DNA of 28,176 nt from a virus. The position numbers and the translations under genes are program-made. This document shows, piece after piece, positions 1 through 7,204 of the stretch; position 1 is the first letter of the stretch, and each line of letters opens with the position of its first letter. The notes under the pieces are model-generated. The model saw only the letters and a program-made list of their open reading frames with translations. It had not been told where the DNA came from and searched no databases. Where the stretch lies: positions 1 through 28,176 of IMG/VR virus record IMGVR_UViG_3300008012_000132; one strand, 5' to 3'.

Positions 1-95
1 CCAAGAGCTTGACCCCTATCAAGGATCTCCTTCATGTACTTTTTCTGCCACTCTGGTAAGTCGGTTACCGAAGTGCTAGTGTAGTTTTCAACCAT
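1..95 (-). CDS. Partial virion/ejection-type protein (N-terminus only)
   Basis: An open frame starts at an ATG (bases 95-93) and runs off the left edge, giving 31 residues that begin MVENYTSTSVTDLPEWQKK. It overlaps the preceding gene by 8 bases, and the minus strand carries an AAGGG ribosome-binding sequence about 9 bases before the ATG, so the start is well supported. An N-terminus with a 'LPEWQKKYMKEIL'-like helix soon after the start is what I remember from large internal or tail virion proteins of marine podoviruses, usually the next gene after the small zinc-ribbon and glycine-rich genes seen here. That role is inference from memory and gene order; the body of the protein is outside the window. 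Confidence 0.6.
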   Translation of the reverse strand, partial: MVENYTSTSVTDLPEWQKKYMKEILDRGQAL

Positions 96-723
96 GTTGG
101 TTACCCTTCATCTTTCTAACTTCAGCAAACATTCTAGCTGCTTCCGCTCCGCGTGTTCCGTTTGCCGCGCCACCAAGGCGCATTCCTGCTCGTTTCATGT
201 TTCCATCTGGATCCATGTTAGCCAGATCTTTACCTGACAAAATAACTTCGCCGTTACCTACAGCGATTTCCTCAACAGGGCGACCGTTCTGTGTAATAAC
301 TCCTGGTATTGAATCACTCGTCACAGTCCCTGGACCTTGGATCAAGCCTCCACCTGCAAACTGCGCTATGCCTCCACCGGCTAACGTTTGCTTTGGAGTT
401 ATTAAAGCCGCTTGGGCTTCTTTAGCCTCTACCATCTTGTCGTGAATATCTCGTTCTTCTTCTGTGGTAAACGCAGGCGCTCTGCCGTCAGGACCCGTGT
501 ATCTAGATTTAAACAGGTTTTGATCCCAACCATCTTCTTGGCTAGGACCCTTGTTCCACTTAGCCATCCGTGCTTCGTTAGCTGCGCCGCCATCATCGTC
601 ATCGTCAAACAACTTGCCAACGAGAGCTCCAATTCCTGTAACTCCTGCGGCTCCTAATAAACTCCCAAGACCAGGCGCTATCGCGTTACCTATAAATCCA
701 CCAATTAAATTACCTAAACCCAT
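88..723 (-). CDS. Glycine-rich probable internal virion/ejection protein
   Basis: The protein has 211 residues. The first 37 are a glycine/alanine-rich hydrophobic segment (MGLGNLIGGFIGNAIAPGLG and onward) that could insert into a membrane. A run of five aspartates follows (about residues 40-44), then a charged middle region. The C-terminal half carries GGGLIQGPGTVTSDSIPGVI and a 'VGNGEVILS' strand. The GPGT-TSDSIP plus 'GE-(V/F)I' pattern recurs in hypothetical proteins of many marine phages. A hydrophobic glycine-rich N-terminus in a tail-gene cluster would suit a protein ejected with the DNA, but no catalytic motif is visible. Its ATG shares one base with the stop of the upstream zinc-ribbon gene. 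Confidence 0.75.
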   Translation of the reverse strand: MGLGNLIGGFIGNAIAPGLGSLLGAAGVTGIGALVGKLFDDDDDGGAANEARMAKWNKGPSQEDGWDQNLFKSRYTGPDGRAPAFTTEEERDIHDKMVEAKEAQAALITPKQTLAGGGIAQFAGGGLIQGPGTVTSDSIPGVITQNGRPVEEIAVGNGEVILSGKDLANMDPDGNMKRAGMRLGGAANGTRGAEAARMFAEVRKMKGNQHG

Positions 724-950
724 TACGCCTCACCTACTATCTGCTCGGGCATTGTAACCACGATCGTTGTACTGCGCCGCTCGGATCCTGTCCATGGTTC
801 ACCGCAGTCAGGGCAGTTACCACTTGGGTAGGATGCAATCTCTTCTGGCGTATCGACTGCGTTTTCGCAGCTTACACAATGCACTATATCAGAACTTGTA
901 GAAGGTTTCCACTGTGTACCGTTAGGCATTTGAATTATTTGATCACTCAT
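723..950 (-). CDS. Small zinc-ribbon-like protein
   Basis: A 75-residue protein with two CxxC knuckles, CVSC near residue 25 and CPDC near residue 46, about 17 residues apart, followed by GEPW. This is a typical four-cysteine zinc ribbon. The C-terminus (TTIVVTMPEQIVGEA) is a hydrophobic strand. It overlaps the upstream gene by 4 bases (ATGA), so the two are probably translationally coupled. Zinc binding is inferred from the cysteine spacing. The role is unknown; small zinc-ribbon proteins are common in marine phage tail-gene clusters, where they could be structural or could touch DNA. Confidence 0.75.
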   Translation of the reverse strand: MSDQIIQMPNGTQWKPSTSSDIVHCVSCENAVDTPEEIASYPSGNCPDCGEPWTGSERRSTTIVVTMPEQIVGEA

Positions 951-1231
951 GTTATCACCACCGTTACTGTTCCTACTGAACTAGCTGCCGAAACGCTTCC
1001 TGAGTAGGTATCACCCTGTCGAATGATTTTCAAAAAGCCATTTGCCTCGAATACATCCCCTAAGTCTAGCGTATTTGCCGCGCCATCGCTAGGTATTCCT
1101 TGTAAATTTACTATAGGACTACGCTGTTCGTCAATGAAGTTGTCCAAGGTCCGTGCTAATTGGTTAACATATGCCGCGCTATACTCCAAGGGAGCAATAG
1201 GAATTATTTGTCGGACGATCTTTCTGGTCAT
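947..1231 (-). CDS. Conserved small tail-region protein with VGTVTV C-terminus
   Basis: A 94-residue protein of no recognised Pfam function. The N-terminal half looks helical (YVNQLARTLDNFIDEQ). The second half is beta-like, with LDLGDVFEANGFLKI, and ends in SSVGTVTVVIT. That last strand is nearly the same as the end of the protein at 13575-13898 and as the core of the 22-residue repeats at 11391-12116. It overlaps the gp10-like nozzle gene by 4 bases (ATGA), which suggests it is made in step with the nozzle and may be a minor tail component. That is inference from position. Confidence 0.75.
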   Translation of the reverse strand: MTRKIVRQIIPIAPLEYSAAYVNQLARTLDNFIDEQRSPIVNLQGIPSDGAANTLDLGDVFEANGFLKIIRQGDTYSGSVSAASSVGTVTVVIT

Positions 1232-3099
1232 CTACGACCATCAGGACGCATATCCAGTCTTGGTGCGCCTAATCTCCACTTAACCCCTGTTGTATCACTA
1301 GATACTTTCAAGCTCATCTGCCTTCCACGTAGTCTCATAAACAATTGTTTGGTGTAATTATCCGTGCCAGATACAACGGATGTTCTAATAACATCGCCGC
1401 TATCTGAGCCCTGGCCTGTCGCACTGCCGTTGTAGTTACGTGCAGCCATAGTAAACTCTACTTCTGGTGCCGCAGCTGTTGACTGGCTAAAGTTTAAATC
1501 AGGTATAACCTTGTTGATCAACATGAAGTGATCGCCGTCACCTATGTCAAAGTCTGATGACTGGACGTATGCGTCTATAGCAGACGCGGGAGTTGTGCTT
1601 CCATCATCCAAACCATTCTCCTGATTATACAAATAGCTATCTACCCCTGCCGCTTGTGGGAACGAACGTTGCCCTGCCGCTCTGTCATTCCATGCAGTAC
1701 GAGCTAATTTACCGTATACCCAAGTCTGCTCGAGGTAGTTGTATACAACATAACTATCGATCTCATTGCTAGAAGCAGAGCAATAGTACCACCAAACCTC
1801 ACTTTGGCTAGCCAAGCTCCCTGCGTGAAATTTAAACGATTGGTTTCTGTTGAGATCATCGAACACATACTGGCGTACAGTACATGGGATCGGCTGAATA
1901 CGACCATCGTACATGTAGAAGTTCTCTTGACCCATCCAGTAAACGATGTCGTTGACACTGATTGCAGTGTTAGGTCCGGCAATTCTAATGTTGTCACCCA
2001 ACATAGCTGTACCAAATGTGTATGGTGGTCCCAAGAACTGTAGGCTGTGCAGCGTATGGTCTGTCCAAATTAGGATCTGACGGCTAGTTCTAACTGCGGT
2101 TACAATCTCTGAGCCTTGTGATAGACGTAAATCCCCTGCCGTATTGGTGGCTGTAGGTGTCCAATCAGTTAGGCTCTCTTGGCTAGACCAACGGATCAAC
2201 AACGGATCTTGCTGTGTTTCACCCAATGGGTTTGCACCAAAGCAGATAACGTGGCGATCTGTTTCTGATACCAGTACCTTACGCGCTACAGTAGGGACAT
2301 TGGAAGCACCGGTTAACGAACTTAGAGCCACGGCTCTTGTGTTTGTTGTGCCTGTAGCGTCCCAATAGAATATCTGCCCGTCTGCAATATTCATAATGAG
2401 GTCTTCGCCAAAGTCATCTGCAAACCAAAGACGTAACGTATTACCGGCTAAAGAACCTGCACCAGAGCCCCAGGTAAAACGACCCCAGGTTCCTGCGCCC
2501 CACCCTGGACCAAGGATCGTGGTGTTTAGACCGATGTTAATTTGATATGCTGCTTCGACTGATGATCCACCGCCCGCTGTACTACCAGAAGAGGCTGATC
2601 CACCTGTGTTTACTCTGTAGGAGTTAGCATTAACTACCTCTGTAACTACCTGTTCTTTGTTTAGGTTTGCCGTGGTCAGCCCGTCAAAGGCTGTAGCACC
2701 AGAGAACGTAACGTATGAACCAAGAGTTACGCCATGCCCAGTGTCTGTAACTGTGATAACACCTGATCCTGCACCACCTGTTGTGTTAAATGGGTTAGCT
2801 CCAAGGGTCACGGTTCGACGAATAGGCGTTATATCATAGAGCGCGCCTGAGTCTTCTAAGTATGCTTTCTTCTCTGTGCCCAGGAACAACAGGTTCTCTG
2901 AGGCTAGAGTTACAAAGTCATGCATGCAGCGGCATGTTCCAATAAACGCGGACGCCCCTACCTTGACCCAACCACCTATGCGCTCGACAAAGCCAGAGCG
3001 GAAACGTATTTTGTCTCCGTCATACCAACCACCTTCGTTTGAGTAATTGGTTCCTTCTCGGTTAAGACCAGCTCGGAATACTAGCTTTGTTAAAGGCAT
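1228..3099 (-). CDS. gp10-like tail nozzle / DNA stabilisation protein
   Basis: A 623-residue beta-rich protein. The N-terminus (KLVFRAGLNREGTNYSNEGG, then WYDGDKIRFRSGFVERIGGW) is the hallmark of the P22 gp10-like nozzle family of marine podoviruses, which cap the tail tube and keep packaged DNA inside. Repeated blade-like segments rich in W and G follow (for example WGAGTWGRFTWGSG near residues 200-213, then LLIRWSSQESLTDW and YVVYNYLEQTWVYG), consistent with a beta-propeller. A small glycine/serine-rich domain with FSGATAFDGLTTANLN sits near residues 130-170. Length is somewhat above P22 gp10 (about 470 residues), partly because of that insertion. Start choice: an ATG next to the small 56-residue gene, 6 bases downstream of its stop. 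Confidence 0.8.
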   Translation of the reverse strand: MPLTKLVFRAGLNREGTNYSNEGGWYDGDKIRFRSGFVERIGGWVKVGASAFIGTCRCMHDFVTLASENLLFLGTEKKAYLEDSGALYDITPIRRTVTLGANPFNTTGGAGSGVITVTDTGHGVTLGSYVTFSGATAFDGLTTANLNKEQVVTEVVNANSYRVNTGGSASSGSTAGGGSSVEAAYQINIGLNTTILGPGWGAGTWGRFTWGSGAGSLAGNTLRLWFADDFGEDLIMNIADGQIFYWDATGTTNTRAVALSSLTGASNVPTVARKVLVSETDRHVICFGANPLGETQQDPLLIRWSSQESLTDWTPTATNTAGDLRLSQGSEIVTAVRTSRQILIWTDHTLHSLQFLGPPYTFGTAMLGDNIRIAGPNTAISVNDIVYWMGQENFYMYDGRIQPIPCTVRQYVFDDLNRNQSFKFHAGSLASQSEVWWYYCSASSNEIDSYVVYNYLEQTWVYGKLARTAWNDRAAGQRSFPQAAGVDSYLYNQENGLDDGSTTPASAIDAYVQSSDFDIGDGDHFMLINKVIPDLNFSQSTAAAPEVEFTMAARNYNGSATGQGSDSGDVIRTSVVSGTDNYTKQLFMRLRGRQMSLKVSSDTTGVKWRLGAPRLDMRPDGRR

Positions 3100-3105
3100 A
3101 TGTCA

Positions 3106-3276
3106 TTACTCCGCATCTGCGATTGTTAAGGTTCCAGCTTCGACTTGCTTGAGTATCTCTGCGTAGTGACGATTGGCTGGGTCTAGTGGGACTGACATTA
3201 CTTGTCCGTCTATTGTTGCTTGGATGCTTGAGTTGTTGCCATCACTTTGTGTATATTGTGCTGTTGTAATGTTCAT
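3106..3276 (-). CDS. 56-residue conserved small protein (missed by 60-aa cut-offs)
   Basis: Translating the minus strand between the nozzle gene and the fibre gene gives a 56-residue protein that starts MNITTAQYTQSDGNNSS and ends EAGTLTIADAE, with a TAA stop. A good ribosome-binding sequence (AAGGAAGAG) lies just before the ATG, and the frame fills an otherwise empty 190-base gap exactly. A pattern of 'DGQVMSVPLDPANRHYAEIL' followed by a short acidic helix matches small proteins I remember from many marine phages. Function unknown; it sits among tail genes. Confidence 0.8.
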   Translation of the reverse strand: MNITTAQYTQSDGNNSSIQATIDGQVMSVPLDPANRHYAEILKQVEAGTLTIADAE

Positions 3277-3288
3277 TTCATCTCTTCC

Positions 3289-4359
3289 TTATAACTCTGC
3301 ATCAAACTCAATATAGGCATCATTATCATTATTGTTTCTTAGTCTAAATACTTGTTTTGCACCAAACCCACTAGCTACACTTACATGATCACGGATACTA
3401 TTTTTTGTTGCATTTTGAAAAGTAAAACTTGAAATAGCAATATTTGTGTCCGCACTAGCAATAAAATTACCTACTTGCGTTGCAGTGGGTGATGCTCTCA
3501 TAGTCGTAGGGTATTGAATATACGCAATACCTTGTGTACTATCATAAGCGGCTATAAGCCCAAACTCTGCGTATGTTGTTCCATCAGAACTAAGCCTAGA
3601 ATAATACCTCTGACACTTCGCCAGTTCTTCTCCGTATGTCCTATGCTCGAATGGGGTGGCTGTGTCGCCGACTTCTAGTTGGACACCTGTGATTTGCCAT
3701 GTGGCGTTAGTTGTACCTGCTACGTCAGCTACTTGCCCATAGCCAAACCTTGCAGCAGACCATGTTGCCCATGAAGTATTGTTTGTTGTTTTTCTGTCAG
3801 GGCCAACAGAAAGAAAGAAGTAAGTTTCCAAACCTCCGCCATTGTTATTGTCTATTACACCGACTGTATCTGGTGGGAAAGTTATAGTCTTGTATTCCCA
3901 TGTGTTAGCTGAGTTAATTGTGTAAGTAGCACCAATATTCCTGTTATCATCATTTTCGTATAGTGATAAACAGTAAGCACCTGTTACACTTGATTTGACC
4001 CAAAACGAAACAGTTACAGATTGTGCATCAGATGTTCCGTATCCTAGTTGTTGTAGGTTTTGTGCTTCTATAGCATGAAAAACTGCTAACTGTTTTGATC
4101 CTGACATTGTTTCAGCAGTAGTAACTGTAATTTTAAGAGAGTTGCTAAAACCCGAAGGTGCGTTTGTATCTTGAGTTTGAGTTATAGCCAAACTACTTGT
4201 GCTACCTTCTGATGGTTTGAACCTATCCACAGTTCCATATGAAAATGTCGTAGCACTTGTCCCACGTTGTGCCACTTCCATAGCACCATTGATTATAAGA
4301 TTACGATTCCCCAGTTGACCGAGGTTCGCGCCGTTGTTGTCAATTGTTGAAATCGCCAT
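3289..4359 (-). CDS. Receptor-binding / carbohydrate-binding-like tail protein
   Basis: A 356-residue protein. After a short N-terminal peptide it carries NLIINGAMEVAQRGTS and a VDRF motif (residues about 19-48). Next comes a beta-sandwich-like region with VSFWVKSSVTG, and then WQITGVQLEVGDTATPFEH and EELAKCQRYYSR (about residues 222-254). This arrangement is typical of phage tail proteins with a carbohydrate-binding-module-like jelly roll. The C-terminal 100 residues are likely the variable tip. Together with the neighbouring fibres it probably contributes to host recognition. The family pattern is recognised from memory; ligand and oligomeric state are not visible. Confidence 0.75.
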   Translation of the reverse strand: MAISTIDNNGANLGQLGNRNLIINGAMEVAQRGTSATTFSYGTVDRFKPSEGSTSSLAITQTQDTNAPSGFSNSLKITVTTAETMSGSKQLAVFHAIEAQNLQQLGYGTSDAQSVTVSFWVKSSVTGAYCLSLYENDDNRNIGATYTINSANTWEYKTITFPPDTVGVIDNNNGGGLETYFFLSVGPDRKTTNNTSWATWSAARFGYGQVADVAGTTNATWQITGVQLEVGDTATPFEHRTYGEELAKCQRYYSRLSSDGTTYAEFGLIAAYDSTQGIAYIQYPTTMRASPTATQVGNFIASADTNIAISSFTFQNATKNSIRDHVSVASGFGAKQVFRLRNNNDNDAYIEFDAEL

Positions 4360-4363
4360 TTAT

Positions 4364-4576
4364 TTATTCCTCTTTTTGACCCTCTAATGAGGATGCTAAC
4401 ATATTTACAAACGCTTCGCGACCTACATTTAATTGATCCACGTTAAACCGTGCGTTGTCTAGCTTCCTGCTCAAATCATTAATATGATTTAATGCAATCT
4501 GTTGTTCTTGCGTGAACTCATCCACGTTGTATTCTTTTTCATTGATTGTAATGAGGTTCTTTTCATTTTTACCCAT
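4364..4576 (-). CDS. Small coiled-coil protein (DUF6447-like)
   Basis: A 70-residue protein: a short 'LITINEKEYNVDEFT' beta hairpin, then a long helix with heptad spacing (QQIALNHINDLSRKLDNARFNVDQLNVGREAF). The pattern 'I-ING-xY-x(2)-(L/E)(S/T)-(D/E)EQ' followed by a coiled coil resembles DUF6447, which is frequent in cyanophages and other marine phages; I assign the name only tentatively. It lies 4 bases from the fibre gene downstream, so it could be an assembly or chaperone-like partner of a fibre. That is inference from position. Confidence 0.7.
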   Translation of the reverse strand: MGKNEKNLITINEKEYNVDEFTQEQQIALNHINDLSRKLDNARFNVDQLNVGREAFVNMLASSLEGQKEE

Positions 4577-4600
4577 TGTAATCTCCCGTTAGTGTTTAAA

Positions 4601-4846
4601 TTAAGAAGCGGTGTATCCGTTTCCTGCTGTGATAGCGGCGTTTACCGCTGTCATACTTTCGTCTGTCCAGTAATCTTTAGCAACCATTAGCTCTAGGTGT
4701 GCTACGTTACGATCCACACAGTCTTGTCTGTCTGCCGCATCATCATCTGCCATAGCATTACCTGCTATCACGTCATTGATAAGTGCAACTGAGTCACCCA
4801 TTGCTGAGTAGTTCTGTGCGATTTGTTCTGCTGTTAAGTCATCCAT
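4601..4846 (-). CDS. Conserved hypothetical small protein
   Basis: An 81-residue, acidic, mostly helical protein (MDDLTAEQIAQNYSAMG at the start, VDRNVAHLELMVAKDYW in the middle, AVNAAITAGNGYTAS at the end). The 'DxVDRNVxHL' and 'AAIxxGxxYxA' pattern is familiar from small proteins of marine phages lying beside fibres. No cysteine cluster, membrane segment or signal peptide except a single cysteine. It ends 24 bases before the next gene and starts 3 bases after the S74 fibre. Function unknown; an accessory to fibre assembly is possible. Confidence 0.7.
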   Translation of the reverse strand: MDDLTAEQIAQNYSAMGDSVALINDVIAGNAMADDDAADRQDCVDRNVAHLELMVAKDYWTDESMTAVNAAITAGNGYTAS

Positions 4847-4849
4847 TGG

Positions 4850-7201
4850 TTATGCTCCTTCTAAAGCTGTAATACGAGCCTCTAGCTCTTGGATTGTTTT
4901 TACTAATAGTGGTACAAGTTTAGACTGATCTATGCCTTGCATTACGGCAACGCCATCTGCATCGACTTCGTTGTGTGTTCCATGTACTGCTTCTGGTACA
5001 ACTGCCTGTGCTTCGTGGGCTAAGAAACCATCGACTGTAGTATCTGGATCAGCAATAAAGTTAAACCTTGCTGGCTTGAGTTGCTTTAACCTAGTTGTAG
5101 CATCCCATGTGTAACTTACGTTTTCTTTTAGGCGGTGATCTGAGGAGGTGTTATAAGAAACAGATGAACTACCTGTTGTTACTGTTCCAACAACTCCTCC
5201 ATTAGTAGTATGTTCAAAGGCTAATGCTCTGTTTGAACTACCGACTTCTCCTATAAAATTACCATGAGCAGTAAGGTTGCCATTAGCAAACCCTATTCTT
5301 CCGTTGTAAATATTTACTCTAGGATTACCATCCCCATCAGACAGCACGATGTGGTTGCTTGAGGTGCGGATGTCTAGGCCGCCTTGGTTGCCGTTGTAGC
5401 GTCCAATTATTGTGTTTTTAGCACCTGATGTGACATTATACCCTGCGGAACGACCAACAAAAGTATTTTTGTCTGATGTCGTATTATATCCAGAAACATT
5501 ACCAATAAAAGTATTTGAGGCCGCAGTTGCGCATGAATATCCTGCTTCAATACCAAACGAAGCATTATTAACGCCTGTGGTGTTGGATTGCAAAGCACCA
5601 AGACCAAAAGCTGAGTTACTTTCCCCAGTAGTATTGTTATATAATGCCAACCTTCCCACAGCAGTATTACTTCCACCTGTAGTATTACTATAAAGCGACT
5701 GATAACCCACAGCAGTGTTGTTACTTGCGGTGGTGTTGGAGTTAAGAGCCTTATAGCCAAAACCTGAGTTATTAGCCCCTGTAGTATTTGCAAACAATGC
5801 CCCATGTCCAAAAGCACTATTGTCTGAAGCTGTGGTATTACTGTATAAAGCCGCATAACCTACAGCAGTATTATCATCACCTGTACTATTAGTATAAATA
5901 GCGTTTGCTCCCACAGACACATTTCTATTACCAGTAGTATTACTATATCCAGCCCGATAACCAGTAGCCGTGTTGTAGTCTGCGGTGGTGTTTGATTGCA
6001 GTGCTTGTCTGCCTAACGCTGTGTTATATGCACCTGTTGTGTTATAGTATAAAGAATTATTACCAACCGCTACGTTTTCTTGACCAGTAGTATTAGTATA
6101 TAAGGTGTTTCTTCCTAGTGCAGTATTGGTACTACCAGTTGTATTGGAGTATAAGGCTTGAAAGCCAAAAGCGTTATTCTCATTACCTGTAGTATTAGTA
6201 TAAAAAGCACCCTTACCAACGGATGTATTTGAATGACCAGTCGTATTACTATAACCCGATAGTCCACCAACAAAGGTATTGTGTGTGCCTGTTGTTACTG
6301 CATTACCTGCGGAAAAACCTACTGCTACGTTATAGTTGTCAGTAGCTGTGGTGAAGTTTTGTGTACTTAAAGCCCCGTATCCAAGAGCAACTGCTCTGCT
6401 ACCTAATGTATCAACGGCTAAAGAGTCATAACCTAGTGCTACATTATAATCAGCATCAGTAAGTGCATCACCAGCTAGTCCACCAATGAGGGTGTTTCTT
6501 ACGCCTGTTGTGACTTGCCCACCTGCGCCATAACCCACTGCTGTGTTGTAAGTGTCTGTAGCTGATGTAAAGTTTTGACTAGATAAAACTGATCGTCCGA
6601 TTGCAACAGATTTACTTCCTAAAGTATCAGAGGTTAATGCGTTGTATCCAAGTACAGTATTGTCACCACCAGTAGTAAGAGCATCTCCTGCAATGCCACC
6701 GATAAGGGTATTTCGAGTGCCTGTGGTTATTGCAGTACCAGCATTTGCACCTATAGCCGTATTGTAAGTACCAGACGTTAGGCTATCCAACGCAGTATCA
6801 CCCAATGCCACGTTGTTTGTACCATTGGGATAGTTTCCGTCTAGCTTGATCGTGCCGCCGTCCGCGGAGAAGTTACCTTGAACAGTAACCGCGCCTGTAA
6901 ACGTACCGCCCGATGTCGGAACCGCGTTAGCTATAGAACTAATCTCATACGCTACAATCTCCACAATGTCAGAAGCCGCGGCTCCCGATCCAAGGACCAC
7001 GGACGTTTTAGTTGTGGCCGCGTAATCTGATACGGGAACGAGAAGTACCCCGTTTAAAAATACATCGACATATGTTGCGTCTGCGTAGGCGAGTGTTAGC
7101 CCGTTACTGTCAGCGCCGCTAAAGGACGTCTGACCATTTGTGGCAGAATAGATGAAGCGGTTTCGTACACCTACTCCCGGTTGTCGTCCTTGATATGCCA
7201 T
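4850..7201 (-). CDS. Tail fibre with head-type repeats and S74 autochaperone domain
   Basis: A 783-residue fibre. Residues 1-100 form an N-terminal attachment domain (FIYSATNGQTSFSGADSNG, DVFLNGVLLVP). Residues 130-163 start a series of N-x-(A/V)-x-G turns. Two 72-residue modules follow (164-235 and 236-307), then 17 copies of a 17-residue repeat (308-595) of the form NTAVGYQSLYSNTTGGS. A beta segment (about 609-680) leads to a C-terminal peptidase S74 / intramolecular chaperone domain from about residue 686, with the SDHRLK motif (Ser687, Lys692) and LAHEAQAVVPEAV. The protein ends in a trimerising coiled coil (QELEARITALEG). In this family the C-terminal domain folds the trimer and then cuts itself off next to the conserved serine. 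Confidence 0.88.
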   Translation of the reverse strand: MAYQGRQPGVGVRNRFIYSATNGQTSFSGADSNGLTLAYADATYVDVFLNGVLLVPVSDYAATTKTSVVLGSGAAASDIVEIVAYEISSIANAVPTSGGTFTGAVTVQGNFSADGGTIKLDGNYPNGTNNVALGDTALDSLTSGTYNTAIGANAGTAITTGTRNTLIGGIAGDALTTGGDNTVLGYNALTSDTLGSKSVAIGRSVLSSQNFTSATDTYNTAVGYGAGGQVTTGVRNTLIGGLAGDALTDADYNVALGYDSLAVDTLGSRAVALGYGALSTQNFTTATDNYNVAVGFSAGNAVTTGTHNTFVGGLSGYSNTTGHSNTSVGKGAFYTNTTGNENNAFGFQALYSNTTGSTNTALGRNTLYTNTTGQENVAVGNNSLYYNTTGAYNTALGRQALQSNTTADYNTATGYRAGYSNTTGNRNVSVGANAIYTNSTGDDNTAVGYAALYSNTTASDNSAFGHGALFANTTGANNSGFGYKALNSNTTASNNTAVGYQSLYSNTTGGSNTAVGRLALYNNTTGESNSAFGLGALQSNTTGVNNASFGIEAGYSCATAASNTFIGNVSGYNTTSDKNTFVGRSAGYNVTSGAKNTIIGRYNGNQGGLDIRTSSNHIVLSDGDGNPRVNIYNGRIGFANGNLTAHGNFIGEVGSSNRALAFEHTTNGGVVGTVTTGSSSVSYNTSSDHRLKENVSYTWDATTRLKQLKPARFNFIADPDTTVDGFLAHEAQAVVPEAVHGTHNEVDADGVAVMQGIDQSKLVPLLVKTIQELEARITALEGA
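5417..6280 (-). repeat. 17 tandem 17-residue (51-base) fibre repeats
   Basis: Within the S74 fibre, residues 308-595 consist of 17 in-frame copies of a 17-residue unit with consensus N-(T/S)-(A/S)-(V/F)-G-x3-L-(Y/Q)-(S/T)-N-T-T-(G/A)-x2. One copy is 16 residues. The last three copies lose the NTT motif (CATA, NTTSDK, NVTSG). These resemble YadA/Hep-Hag head repeats that build left-handed parallel beta rolls in trimeric adhesins. Diverged copies argue that the array is selected as protein, not a recent DNA expansion. Confidence 0.85.
6281..6712 (-). repeat. Two tandem 72-residue modules in the fibre
   Basis: Fibre residues 164-235 and 236-307 are two copies, each exactly 72 residues (216 bases). 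Both run from N-T-L-I-G-G-(I/L)-A-G-D-A-L-T through DT-L-G-S, VA(I/L)G and QNFT(S/T)ATD to AG and TTG. A third copy lies in the neighbouring fibre (bases 7868-8083). Confidence 0.85.
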
Positions 7202-7204
7202 TCT

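Noticed and set aside
5407-5856. A 149-residue minus-strand frame within the first S74 fibre
   Set aside because: It is a shifted frame over the 51-base repeats. Its regular Leu/Val-rich pattern follows from the repeat period. The fibre frame is clearly coding.
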